A stretch of 64,000 nt of DNA from Cristatella mucedo (taxonomy: Eukaryota; Bryozoa; Phylactolaemata; Cristatellidae), in the NCBI GenBank assembly GCA_009760855.2, contig WPIO01000313.1:36383-100382 (forward strand). Reading direction: 5' to 3'. Of this stretch, positions 26,730 through 37,424 are shown one piece after another. A program made the position numbers and the translations under genes. How positions within the stretch are numbered: position 1 is the stretch's first letter; each line of letters begins with the position of its first letter. The notes below the pieces were generated by a model that was given only the letters and a program-made list of their open reading frames with translations, had not been told where the DNA came from and searched no databases.

Positions 26730-28345
26730 AAAGCACTGGTGCACTTTTTTAAAATGCCTATGTCTACGATCAACCGACTCCTTAACTCCTCCCAGATTAG
26801 CTATATCCCTAGCAATTATCGTGAAGATCAAGCAGATTGCTTCTGTAGCATCTTTGTCGACAAGATAGACAAGAGCAGGGATTCCATCCCTAGGGTTGCA
26901 GCATAACATGCCTACTGGAATTATGTCCTACAACTGCATGGAGCTCCTTAACATCTACGTTCAAGGAAGCAATGAGTGGCAATATTCTAAAGTGGATATC
27001 CTTATCAAAGAAGAGAAATAGTCCAGTAGACCCTATTCTTGCTCTCCTGCTTCCGATATGCTATTATCCATCTTCTGGTTCCATGCATTTTTTAAAGCAA
27101 TAAAGATGTCATTAGCCTCTCTTCAAATCCCACTACCTCTCAGAAAGGCTATAACCTGGCCACTACTCAAGAAAGCAACGATTGACTGAGAGAAGTTGGG
27201 CAACTTCTCAGTCTCTCTTCCATAGCTAATATAAAAGAAGCTGGAATGATTCGTTGCAGACCAGCTGAACTCTTATAGTGGAATTAGAAACGTCGGTAGT
27301 AAGATTCAATATGGTTTTAGAACTAATTAGTCCACGGAGTCAACATAACTTCTTGTGTATTATGACGTTCTTAGTAATGCAGGCTTAAGCTTGTTCGGCT
27401 GCATTTTTATGCTTGTTTTGATACTATCGATATGCCAGTGCTCGTGTGTGGTGCGTCTTGCCGGTTTATCACTGGCACTGCACTGCAATAGTCCAGTTAT
27501 TATCTCAGTAGCCCACTCCAGAGAATAACCGTTAACGGACAATGATCAACATGGGACCCTATTTCAAGTTGAGGTACCTACGGGCTTTGTCCTCAGTTGT
27601 GTTCGTTTAACAGTTTAGACTGACCGCTTGCCGATTTGATAGCCAGGCACAGTCTAGGCATTCACCACGTAGAGAACACTCACTGGCCCCAATCCTTTTA
27701 TGCCTGCTAGTCCTTCAGCATGTAAAATATTCTCACATTTCATGCTGCATGTATATATGACAACACACATAAATGTAAGCAAATCTTTATGAATTAGATG
27801 ATTAAAGCAACGTACTCGTTATGGAAAAAACTGTGGAATGTCCAAATGGGTACGGTTATATGGTACAATTGGCTCTGGTCTTTTATATGTATTTTTTGAA
27901 TCTAAGGCTTCCCATTTCCAATGGACCGTTTATTGAACGACCTCATAAGCTCCACCGTCAAGCCTGCATACCTTCAGCTAAATAATATCGTTAAATTCCG
28001 GCTTCTTTAGTCTGGGATACTACATATATATTGGGAATTTGTGTGCAGCTTCCTGTCTCGACATCCGAAATTCGCTGTTTGTTTGCCAGCATTTGCAACA
28101 CGGTTTCTTTTGCTTTAGTCCCAGCCTACCTATCAGATTTGCTTCCCCGCGAGGCTAAGCATGCTACTACCCACCCTTCTAAATCCGGTGGTTTAGTGAC
28201 TTCAAAAGGATGTTTAATAAGCTTCTATTTATGCCACCACTTAGTGGGTCCATGTGATTTTCCTTTTGTGTGCTTAACTGTGAGGACACTGTTATTGCTG
28301 CCATTAGCCACAGTATCATGGTGACCATGTATGTGTCACCTCTAA
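26730..28345 (+). mobile_element. LINE-A remnant in unit 7
   Basis: Matches LINE-A of unit 2 at a constant offset of about 22293 bp, including the shared deletion and a 97-codon ORF at 28031-28324 that differs by one residue from 5738-6031. Confidence 0.8.
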
Positions 28346-28749
28346 GTAAATTGTGCTTGCAATCGTGGAGATTCTAGTAACAGTTCCGTCAAGCTTCCTT
28401 TTCAGGGAATGTAAATTACCTGGAAAGTTGTCCTTGGATGCTGAATAAATATATTATTATAGCTCATATTTGAAACTTATGAATGCTGTAGCCTATTTAG
28501 CTGTGTGCACTCAGATGCTGCATCGGTGTAGTTGAAATCATGTTTAGTTTACATCGCAAATAATATTTTGGTACAGCTACAAATGATTGCACATCGTTTG
28601 AACCTAAAATGACGGTTAAAGCAGCTTCACAAACAGCTGGTGGTCATTAGCTGCAGAACTGTTTAGAACAATTCCAAACGACACTTCATCTGTAATGATA
28701 CTCAGTATTTCGCTTTATCTAAAACTTAACTCTTTAAATAGCATTAGTT

Positions 28750-30310
28750 ATTTAAAGCCGGTAACTTCAATCATATTTTCTATTGAAAGGTTTGTCGACT
28801 CAGAGTACCTCAGTCGACAAGCTAATTACTTGTCAGTCTTTTGATCGATGCTTCCGAAGATACAAGAGTTGTCTTCAGATCGGCCTACAAAGTTCGCACC
28901 TAGTTCATACCAAATTAAAAATAGAAGGTGCTGTTCGGTAACTACACTATTGAATGCTCACATAGATGTGCTTGGTGGAATGCGATTATTCAAAGGCTGA
29001 CCACTGCACCTTCTAAGAAAGATTATATCCTCAGCAAATTTTACGCTTCTACTTTCGGTGGACACTGTGGCAACTATGCTTTAGCCTTCTCATTTTGTCA
29101 AAACTTTGTCGACTGTGTTGGAAACACGGTCGAGTTCAGGTTAGATAAAAAGAGTGATGCAGAGGGACTTGATAGGGAGGAGATAAAAAAGATGATGAAT
29201 ACACTTTTTGGTACTTAAACAATTGAGGATAACATCTGTCCGTCAGATGACGCACTGGCTTGGCTTATTCCATCCGGTTCATGTAGGGCTCAAGTGTCAT
29301 CCAGCAACCAAGTCACCCATGAAATCTCTCAACGGTCAATCCACCTTCCGTTGCTGTTCTCCTTTAGTACTCCACATCTGGGAAAAAATGTTTCAGCTCC
29401 ATTGCGTAACATTTCGCTTTTCGGCTGACGATATGCAACTGTATTTGTCATTAAAACCGTTGGAACCAGCTGCAGCAACTGATAAACTGAATACTTGCCT
29501 TGCCGTAGTTCGATCCAGGATGTTGGCTAATAATATCACACTGAGCACTAATTAAACTGGAGGGCTACTCACAGGGTACCAGAAGCATGTGACAGAACTG
29601 CAAAGCTTAGCTCTTCTAATAGGTGATACTGTTGTGCGACCATCATTGTTTGCTCTGAGTTAAGTGGCCGCCTTTTGCCTATATTTGGAAAGCTTTTTTA
29701 GGAAGACTGCTTCCAGAGCTAATAATCACGTCGATCTCTATTTAGGATTATGAACTGTCGTCCACTATGTCCTGAAAAATATTTAGCTAGCTTTATAGTA
29801 CTGTCTTATCTACATTATTGTAAATCGCTTTAGGCTTGGCTACCTCGAAAAGCCACTAGGCCATTGTACCTAGCTATGAATAGTGCTACAAAGCTAGTTC
29901 GGAAATCCCAGAAATTTTTCTACTTCGTTAAGAAAGCTTCGCTGGCTGCCTAACGATCAATGGATTCAGAGGAGCATAGTCAACTGTGACAGTTAGATTA
30001 AGGCTTTAGAGATGACTGACTCTGATTGTCAATATTAGCTTGCTGCAGTGTTGTATTTGCACAAATGCTGCAACATTGTATCTGGTTCTTACTTAAAAGT
30101 TTCCGACAAAAGAAACCAAGCAGCTTCCTAGCTTCGTGTCACTGAATTTCGTCAACTTAGGTCACCTCTGTAAAAGAATATGTCGTCAGGCTGTTCTGCA
30201 TGCTGCCTTCTTCGGGGACCAGTAATTTACATTGATACAAGCAGCGAATCCATGTGCATCCTTGAGTAAACTTACGAGGCACCTCAAACAGTGAAGTCGT
30301 TGACTGATAT
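28750..30310 (+). mobile_element. LINE-B remnant in unit 7
   Basis: Close to unit 2 throughout, with scattered private substitutions increasing to the right (for example ttatgaactg near 29748 and ttttgatgg near 30440). One inserted A near 29387 joins two frames into a 115-codon ORF at 29208-29555. This copy seems slightly older or less homogenised than units 4 and 5. Confidence 0.8.
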
Positions 30311-30738
30311 CACAACTTTTTGAGGCTATATGACATTAAAGACGAAACTTATGTTAAATGTGTTCTCTTTATTGGCTTCCGGTAGTTTTTATGTTCGCTA
30401 TCTATGCATGCTATATACGTATTGCTGTCTCAAATTAGTTTTTTGATGGTCTTTATGCTTATTTCAGCAGCTTTGAACTGTTGCATAATTTGAACAACTC
30501 TGGAAGTCTTCATTTGTGCAACGTGTAAAGCGAACATTGATAAAGTGCTACGTTCACGTTGCGGATTATGTTCAACAGATGTTTTACTAGTGCTGTTTAT
30601 AATGGCGATTATAGTGCGACTGCTATGTGCTGTGTCTGCTACCTATTTACAATACGTTTTTGCTGTTAACTTCTCTGATGGCAATTTTACGAGGCTTGCA
30701 AGAGTGTAAACGAGGTTTATTTTTAATTTTTTTTTTAG

Positions 30739-30879
30739 CTCGTGCTGCTAGAAATCAGTGGAAACGAGGAGCTAACCACTTTACCTTCTTCGATATGCCA
30801 GCTTCAAGCTTTGAAAACGCTGGAGGCTCGTTCTTGTGGCCTAACTGAACTGCCAGACTCCTGGGACGGCATGAAGTCG
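30739..30879 (+). CDS. LRR cassette exon copy 8, type C
   Basis: A 141-bp phase-0 exon with acceptor attttttttttag and the common donor. It reads LVLLEISGNEELTTLP then LKTLEARSCGLTELP. It shares its first half with type B and keeps the LP and cysteine of type A. It differs from B at four residues (codons 20, 27, 29, 39) with two synonymous changes. Type C could be the ancestral form from which B and A diverged, or a recombinant; I cannot decide which. Confidence 0.86.
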
Positions 30880-30964
30880 GTAAGCTCAGAAGTAAAATTG
30901 CCAAGCCTAGATTTAAAGAAAAAGTTCAGCCTAGGCCACATCTACCACATCTAAAAAACAATCG

Positions 30965-31690
30965 TTGAAGCACTGGTGCACTTTTCTAAGATCCTGATGT
31001 CCATGATCAACCATCACTTTTACCCCGCCCAGGTTACCTATTTATCTAGTGATCCTTGTGATGATCAAGCTAATTGGTCATGTAGCTTCTCCATCAACAA
31101 GATAAACAAGATCAGGGATTCCATCTCAAGGGTGGCAGCTTAACATGCCCACTGGAATCATATCCAACAACTGCATGCGACTCTTCAGTATCTACGTTCA
31201 AGCAAGCTATGAGTGGCATCATTCTGAAGTGGATATCCCAATCAAAAAAGAGAAAAAGTCCGATACACCCTCCTCTGGCTCTCCTGCTTCTGAGACGCTA
31301 TTATCTTCTGGTTCTATGCACATTTAATGCAATAAATATGTCATTAGCCATACTTCAAATCCCAGCACCTTTCAAAAAGGCTATATTCAGGCCACTACTC
31401 AAGAAAGGAATGCTTGACCAAGAGAACTTGAGCGATTTCTCAGTCTCTCTTCTACAGTTCCTATAAAAGAAGCTGGACTGATTTTTGGAAGACCAGCTGA
31501 ACTCATATATGAACTGATTGTGTAGCTAGTAAGATTAAATCTGGTTATAGAACTAATCAGTCCACGGATTCAACATGAATTCGGGTGTGTACCTTAAAAT
31601 GCAGGCTTGAACTTGTTTCTTTTAAGCTTTCAGCTGATTTTAATACTGTCAATCAGCCAGTCCTTCTTGAGTGAGGCCCATCGTTCCTGT
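30965..31690 (+). mobile_element. LINE-A remnant in unit 8 (truncated by deletion)
   Basis: A more diverged copy of LINE-A with linker and RT start (FKKAIFRPLLKKGMLDQENL near 31370-31430). After tcatcactgcca near 31692 it passes straight into a LINE-B linker sequence (ttatcgatgcttctgaag). The RT palm and C-terminal half of LINE-A and the intervening spacer are missing, a deletion of about 1.4 kb relative to the other units. Confidence 0.78.
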
Positions 31691-33190
31691 TCATCACTGC
31701 CATTATCGATGCTTCTGAAGTTACAAGGGTTGCCTGTATGTCGGCCTATTAAGTTGGCCTGTTGTGGATACCAAATTAGAAATGGAAGGAGCTGTTAGGT
31801 AACTACTGCATTAAGTGCTGACATTAATCTGCTTGGTGGAATGCGATTATTCAAAGGCTGATAATTGCATCTTTTAGCAGAGATCATATGCTCAGCAAAT
31901 TTGCAGCTTTTACTTTTAATTTACTCTATGGCAACTATGTTCTAGTCTTCTCCTCTTGTCGAAAATGTGTCGACTTTGTTGCAAACGCAGTCGATTTCAG
32001 TTAAGGTAATGGGAGTGATGCAGAGGGACCTAATAGATAGGAGATAAAAAAGGTGATGAATACACTTTTTGCTACTAGAACGATTGAAAATAACATCCGT
32101 CTGACAGATGAGGCACTAGCATGGTTTAATCTATCTGTGTCGTGTAGGGCTCAAGTGTCATCCACCAGCCAAGTCACCTGTTGAGTTCCTCAACGGTCTA
32201 TCCTCCTTGCGTTGCTGTTCTACTTTTATACTCAAACTCTGGGAAAAGTGTTTCAGGCCCTTGGCGTAGCCATTCGCTATTAGGCTGACGATATGCAACT
32301 GTATTTGTCATTCAAACCGCTGGAACCAGCTGCAGCAACTGATAAACTAAATACTCGCCTTGCCCACATTCGTTCCTATATGTCGGCTAATGTTGTTAAT
32401 CTGAGCGATAATATAATTGAAGTGCTACTCATACGGCACCCGAAGCACGTCGCTGGATTACACGGCTTTTCTCTTCTAATACGTGATACTGTTGTGCAAC
32501 CATCATCGTGTGCTCGGCATTGGGGGGGGGGCTGTCCTTCGCCTACATTTGGAAAGCTTCGTTAAGAAGACTGCTTCCAGAGCTATTAATAATGTCGATC
32601 CCAATTTAAGACAAGGAACTGTCGTCTGTAGTGTCTTGAAAAATATTCAGCTAGCTCTATAGTACTGTCTTATCTAGATTATTGTGAACACATTTAGGTT
32701 AGGCTACCTGGAAAAGCCACTAGGCCAGTGCAGCTAGCTATGAATAGGGCTACAAGGCGAGTTCCGTAAATCCGAGAGGTTCCTCTCTTTCTTTAAGAAA
32801 GCTTCGGTGGCTGCCGGTTGATCGATGGATGCAGAGGAACGCTGTCCACCACGACAGTTAGGTTAAGGCTTTAGAGATGACTGGCACGGGTTGTCGAGGG
32901 TAGCTTGCTGCAGTGTTGTATGTGGCACAACTTCCTGCAACGTTGTATCTAGTTCTTACGTCAAAGTTTCCTACAAAAATAATAGAGCAGCTTCTTAGCT
33001 TCGTGTCACCGAATTTTTTCGAATTTGATCACCTCTTCAAAAGAATATGTCCTTAGCCTTTTCTGCATACTCCCTTCTTAAAGGACCAGTAATTGACATT
33101 GATACAAACCACGATTCAATTTGCGTTCTTGACTAAACCTAAGAGGCACCTAAAACTGTGAACTTGTTGACTGATATCACAACTTTTCGA
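31690..33190 (+). mobile_element. LINE-B remnant in unit 8 (diverged)
   Basis: Same element as in other units but clearly more diverged. The 90-codon frame at 32293-32565 reads QLYLSFKPLEPAAATDKLN and keeps a longer continuous RT stretch, with LLIRHPKHVAGLHGFSLLIR, than the other units. It looks closer to the original element. A run of nine G (near 32522) interrupts it. Confidence 0.78.
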
Positions 33191-33604
33191 GGCTTATGAT
33201 ATTCAAGACGAAACGTATGTAAGATATGTTCACTTTATAGACTTCCGGTAGTTTTTATATTGACTATATATGTATACTATATACGTATTGCTATCTCCAA
33301 TTAGTTTTTGTTGCTCTTAATGCTTATTTCAGCATCTGTGAGCTGTATCATGTTTCGAACGGCTCTAAAAGTCTTCATTTCTTCCACGTGTAAAGGGAAC
33401 ATAAATAAAGTGTTATGTTCATGCTGCAGATTGTGTTCAACAGATATTTTACTAGTGCTGTTGATATTGCCGATTATAGTATGACTTCAATGTGCTGTGT
33501 CTGCTACCTATTTAGAATATGTCATTGCGGTTAACTTCTCTTACGGCACATTTATGAGGCTTGCAAGAGAGTAAACCATGTTTATTTTCCATTTATATTT
33601 CTAG

Positions 33605-33949
33605 CTTGAGCTGCTCATTAATAATAATAATAGTAATAATATTACTGCACTTGATAAAGCGCCCTCAGAGAACTTAATCTCTTTCTAGGTGCTTTACATT
33701 TGCTGCAAAGGGAAATGCAATTGAACGATAACTAAAATCACTCTTGAAAAACAAACAAAATGAATAATATGGTTAGGGGTGGCATGCACAGGGTCAGCAT
33801 GCAAATGTGGTTAGTGGCAGCATATCAGCGGAAACGAGAAGCTAACCACTTTACCCTCCGTGATATGCCAGCTTCAAGCTCTGAAAACGCTGGTGGCTCG
33901 TTTTTGTGGCCTAACTGAACTGCCAGACTGCCGGGACGGCATGAAGTCG
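33605..33949 (+). pseudogene. LRR cassette exon copy 9, split by a LINE tail insertion
   Basis: The acceptor (ctag at 33601-33604) and the first four codons are followed by an insertion of about 206 bp (about 33617-33822). The exon then resumes with ISGNEKLTTLP, LKTLVARFCGLTELPD and GMKS, before gtaagctctg. Reading through the insert meets a TAG near 33688, so the original exon is broken. An AG at 33819-33820 at the edge of the insert would, if used, give a 129-bp exon that is still phase 0. It lacks a good pyrimidine tract, so I regard rescue as possible but unproven. Trp before GMKS has also been lost (CRDGMKS). Confidence 0.8.
33617..33822 (-). mobile_element. LINE-A 3' end (minus strand) inserted in LRR exon copy 9
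   Basis: Begins with an (ATT)-type run, then the block gataaagcgccctcagagaa and the 3' UTR of LINE-A read from its tail. The last part (atgcaaatgtggttagtggc) is the complement of the 3' UTR seen at 63613-63660. Related tails lie at 56230-56415 and 62238-62510. It is a short 5'-truncated copy; no clear target duplication is visible. Confidence 0.8.
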
Positions 33950-34049
33950 GTAAGCTCTGAAGGGAAATTGCAATGCATGGATTTGAAAAATGGTCGATGT
34001 AGGCCAGGTGTACCTACTATGAAAGACATTGTTGAACCACAAGCTCACC

Positions 34050-34180
34050 GTTCGAAAGTGATGACGTCTTCGATCAACCATCACCTTAACCCCTCCCTGG
34101 TTAGCTAATTACCTAGTGATATTTGGGACGATCAAGCTGATCGCTTCGGTAGCTTATTAGTCAGCAAGATAGACAAGAAC
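34050..34180 (+). mobile_element. LINE-A 5' fragment after array exon copy 9
   Basis: The linker of LINE-A follows the ninth donor at the same distance as in other units (INHHLNPSLVS near 34072-34104, then DDQADRFGSL and SKIDKN near 34127-34170). The sequence then stops at an inserted LINE-C tail near 34180. The array therefore had at least one more unit, now destroyed. Confidence 0.7.
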
Positions 34181-34184
34181 TCTC

Positions 34185-34460
34185 CTTTGTAACACCCACG
34201 TGGTCTTTTACTTTGTGGAGTTATAGATAGAGATACATTACAAAGTAACTCGGCCACTGCGGCTGACTGTCAATATGGCTGCACGGCAATTTTTCAAGTC
34301 CAAGAGGATTAGGAACATGTCTTCTTTGCTGAAAGAGCTAGGGTGGATGCTGTTCGAGCAATGGATACATAGGAAAGTTCTTAAGCTGTCCCACAAGATC
34401 CGCCATTGTTGGGCTTCTTCAAGCTCAGCTGAACTGCTGCACCAGTTTCAGCCTTAAGTA
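34185..34460 (+). mobile_element. LINE-C fragments (tail and RT C-terminus)
   Basis: Positions 34185-34250 resemble the 3' end of a third LINE family (cacccacgtggtctttt...tttgtggagttatag...gatacattac). Positions 34275-34457 encode a C-terminal RT stretch with SLLKELGWMLFEQWIHRKVL and ELLHQFQP, related to 47208-47591 on the other strand. Both are short decayed pieces. Confidence 0.65.
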
Positions 34461-34464
34461 TCAG

Positions 34465-36840
34465 CACACATAAGCATATAAAAGACGAATCATAGGAACC
34501 CACTAAATGCTGTAATAAATAGATGCGTTTTTAATTTAGTTTTAAATTAGGACAAGTCAGGGGATATCGTGATTGAAGTCGCAAGTGATTTTCAGGATTT
34601 GGGACCATACGAACTAAAGGCATGGTCTCCAGAGGATTAGAGATTTTTACGAGGAGTATACAGTTCGATTCCGAAAAGCTGGTGATATGATGCTTAGGCT
34701 GGTGGGGAAGTAGATCTGATAGGTAGGCTGGAGCCTAAGAATGAAGGGACCTAAAACTGTGTGACCAAACCTTGAAGTCGTACATCGCTTGACCGGGAGT
34801 CAGTGCCTGTCGGCGAGAAGTAGTGTGATGTAGCAACTGCCATGCTGACGACAGACAAGCCTAGCTGCAGAGTTTTGCACCAGCTGTAAGTGTAGTTCGA
34901 TTGCACGAGGGCTGGTACCGCTTCTTTCCTCAACAGCTGGTGAGACCATCCCTGAGAGGGGCCTGTGCACAGCTGTGGTCGGCTTCTAATGAGTCGTTGA
35001 CACAGGCCGATACACACATGGTGGATTCATTATCGGGGTCGGCGAAGGGACAGCCAGGGTCGAGGAGGAGAGTGGAGTGAGAGTAGGGGCCGAAGGGAGC
35101 AGTGCGCTCTTCGGTTCCGCGGGTGGTAATAAACTGTCGGTGTTGGGCATCAGCTGGCTCTCTGCTGTGCGAACAAACGCGTAAAGTAAAACGTATGTGC
35201 GCGATTGCACCTGCCTGTAGGGCCTACTAGCAGTGAGTTGCAGAATTCAAGATAGGATGTCAAAAAAGCATCGACCAATTTTGACGTGGTATTCCAGTCT
35301 ACACAAGCGCGAATTTTAGCAATGTTATGTTGCCGAAAGGTGGCAGATTTGACTGTGGAGCTGATGTGGTCGTCCAATGAAATGTCACTTTGGAACACAA
35401 CCCATAGATTTCGTGGAGATTTAATCAGAGATATACTGGTAGAGCCGATTGTGATCGTCTGCCATTCCAATTTCTGAATCATGCTTGGTTTGCCCATAAC
35501 AAGTAAGTTGGTTGTATCATCATTCAAATAGGGAAAATTTGCTGCCATCCAAGTGCGGATGTCGTCAATACTTGTGACAAGGTATTGCTAGAATTTCACG
35601 TGCTGGAGGGTTTTTAATGATCACACCAAAAGTACAACTGAGTGTCATCCCCGTAAAAGTGAAAGCCTAGATTGTGCTTGGCAATCACAATTGCAAGAGG
35701 GGGAGTATAGGCCAATAAAAAAGCTTCATCAAACATTTAGCCTTGAGGTATTCCATATATAAGGGTTATTCGGGTGACCTTTTTGATTTACATCAACACT
35801 CTGGAGTCTTCCACTGAGATAAGACGTGAACCATGCCAGTGATGCCCAGGGGAGATGATAGGAACACAAGAAGGACTTGGTGATCCATACATCAAAAGCT
35901 GCCGGGAGATTAAGCAAAACAAGCATGGAGTGTCTGCATTCATAAGTAGGTCGTTGTGCAGTCGAATTAGTGCTGATTCTGTGCAGTGATTTAAGTGTGC
36001 AGTTGTTTACCTCTTAAACCAGAGTGGAACTTACTAGCAAGGTTTGATGTTTTCTACATATGAGTTCAGCATGTCTGCCATGACTTGTTCCTGTGCCTTT
36101 GATAGTACAACTACTCTTCTGCTGCCGACTGTGGCTCAACCTTTTCAGCGGTCCTGAGCTGCTACTTCCAGGCTACTCACTAACTCAACTGCTCCCCTGA
36201 CTCTGCTATGCTTCTCTCTTTCTCTTTGTTGCATGAGACGAAGTCTGTTGGCTACCGAATGCACACCGAAAGCCACTTAGGCTGTGAGTGCACTATACAA
36301 AACTCTCCTGCATAGCACCCACTTGGTCTTTATGACTTTGTGGAGTTAGAGAAGGAGATACAGTACATTACATGGTAGAACGGAAACTGTGGTGGAATTT
36401 CTTAAGTTCTCATGGTTTAACGTTGCTCTCTTGAGTTGCCTGACTACAGCCTTTTTGAAAAGTGGTGGGGCATGACCTGGGGCTAATGTCATTTATGATG
36501 TTAGTTTTGCATGACAGGAGCAGATCAATGCATCGTAGAAGTAGGACAATAGGAACATGTCCCAAAGGACTAGTTGTCTTCTTTGATTGGGATATGAACT
36601 TCAGAACGAGGGCAATAGTGACCTGCTTCACTGTAGGCATTGAGTAGCTGCAAGGGATTGAGGGAAAGACTTCCAGGGAGGTGCTGCCATCGTAAGGATG
36701 GACTTTCTTATCTTGCCTCTCTTCTTGACCAAGAAGCTAGAGAAGCGATCTGCCAGATCATCACACGGATCATTAGGTAATGAGCTAACCTGGGAGCATG
36801 ACCAGAGATGGTTGATCGTCGATACCAGCATTTTTGGATT
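34465..36840 (-). mobile_element. LINE-A copy on the minus strand, near complete for RT, with nested insertion
   Basis: Read right to left it has the linker (PNDPCDDLADRFSSFLVKK, 36831-36628) and the RT start (KFISQSKKTTSPLGH then STTFQKGCSQ-type residues, 36640-36410). The palm (VLLNLPAAFDVW and WFTSYLSGRLQSV) lies at 35926-35729 and the catalytic block NLGFHFYGDDTQL near 35690-35640. The C-terminal part with DDHISSTVKSATFRQHNIAK is at 35548-35150, and the 3' UTR runs to about 34465. The family's usual YADD is YGDD here. Frames are broken. A plus-strand LINE-C tail sits inside at about 36095-36385. Confidence 0.75.
36095..36385 (+). mobile_element. LINE-C 3' end nested in the minus-strand LINE-A
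   Basis: The stretch from ctgctgccgactgtggctc, through a 3' UTR with cacccacttggtctttatga, to a tail gatacagtacattacat. It matches pieces at 54640-54720, 59780-59960 and 61640-61830, and the complement at 46905-47200. It is a 5'-truncated insertion. Confidence 0.65.
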
Positions 36841-36844
36841 GTTT

Positions 36845-37420
36845 ATCTGTGATTCGACAATTTTTTTTTTAGAAACTAGACTTGGCCTTTGCTAGAATCG
36901 ATAGATACGATCTGCATTAGTCCACGTATGCCTGTCTTACCTCTGGTTTAGCCTTACTAAAAGAAGCAGTGTCTCTATCATTGCATGCAACTTAAAGCTA
37001 ATAGATTAATGGGCCTGCAATCATATGTGATTAAGGTTTTACTGAAATTATAATAAGTCCCTTTTATTTATCGAGCAATTTTATGATTAAACCATCAGCC
37101 AATCAGCTGTGTCTCAACTTTACTCTTACGTGCCTACAGCTAGCTCACTGTAGACACCACTATCAAGGGGTTAGCGCCTTGTCGCCATTGGCCTTGACCA
37201 TGCCTCATTTGTTGCCTGCATCGATCTCTTCGGCTCTCGTTCATCAATTTAGAATTTTAAATTGAGAGTTCAGCTGGCCTGCCATAACTTTTCGCATATC
37301 TTTGATAGGGCTCGTAAATGCAAGATCGGGTGGTGGTCGCTAAAATTGTATTCGTCTACTGTTGTTTTCTTAATTAGTGGCCCGACAACAGCCTTTTAAT
37401 AAGGTGATGAGGCATTACCT
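36845..37420. other. Intron sequence with no recognised feature
   Basis: AT-rich intron with a run of nine or ten T near 36860. Short ORFs here have no recognisable content. I see no LRR exon, RNA gene or transposon signature. Confidence 0.5.
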
Positions 37421-37424
37421 GAGG

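Larger units (their letters stand above)
1..33949 (+). repeat. Tandem array of ~4.3-kb units, each with one LRR exon and two LINE remnants
   Basis: The array exons end at 30, 4351, 8580, 12916, 17236, 21567, 26643, 30879 and 33949, giving spacings of 4321, 4229, 4336, 4320, 4331, 5076, 4236 and 3070 bp. Each interval has the same order: donor, LINE-A remnant, spacer of about 400 bp, LINE-B remnant, about 400 bp of further intron, acceptor, exon. I see nothing recognisable in the spacers. Many stretches are identical or nearly so between units, so amplification or homogenisation is recent. Unit 6 is longer because of an internal rearrangement, and unit 8 is shorter because of a deletion. Since both LINEs sit at the same place in every unit, they were there before amplification. 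Confidence 0.93.

Noticed and set aside
1418-31466. Dozens of ORFs of 60-130 codons repeated through the array
   Set aside because: They are frames of decayed LINE-A and LINE-B copies. Their lengths change with single-base indels between otherwise identical units, and none has splice or start support.
1-33949. CRISPR-like or simple satellite array
   Set aside because: Units are over 4 kb and carry exons and LINEs; there are no short direct repeats with unique spacers, and the host is eukaryotic.
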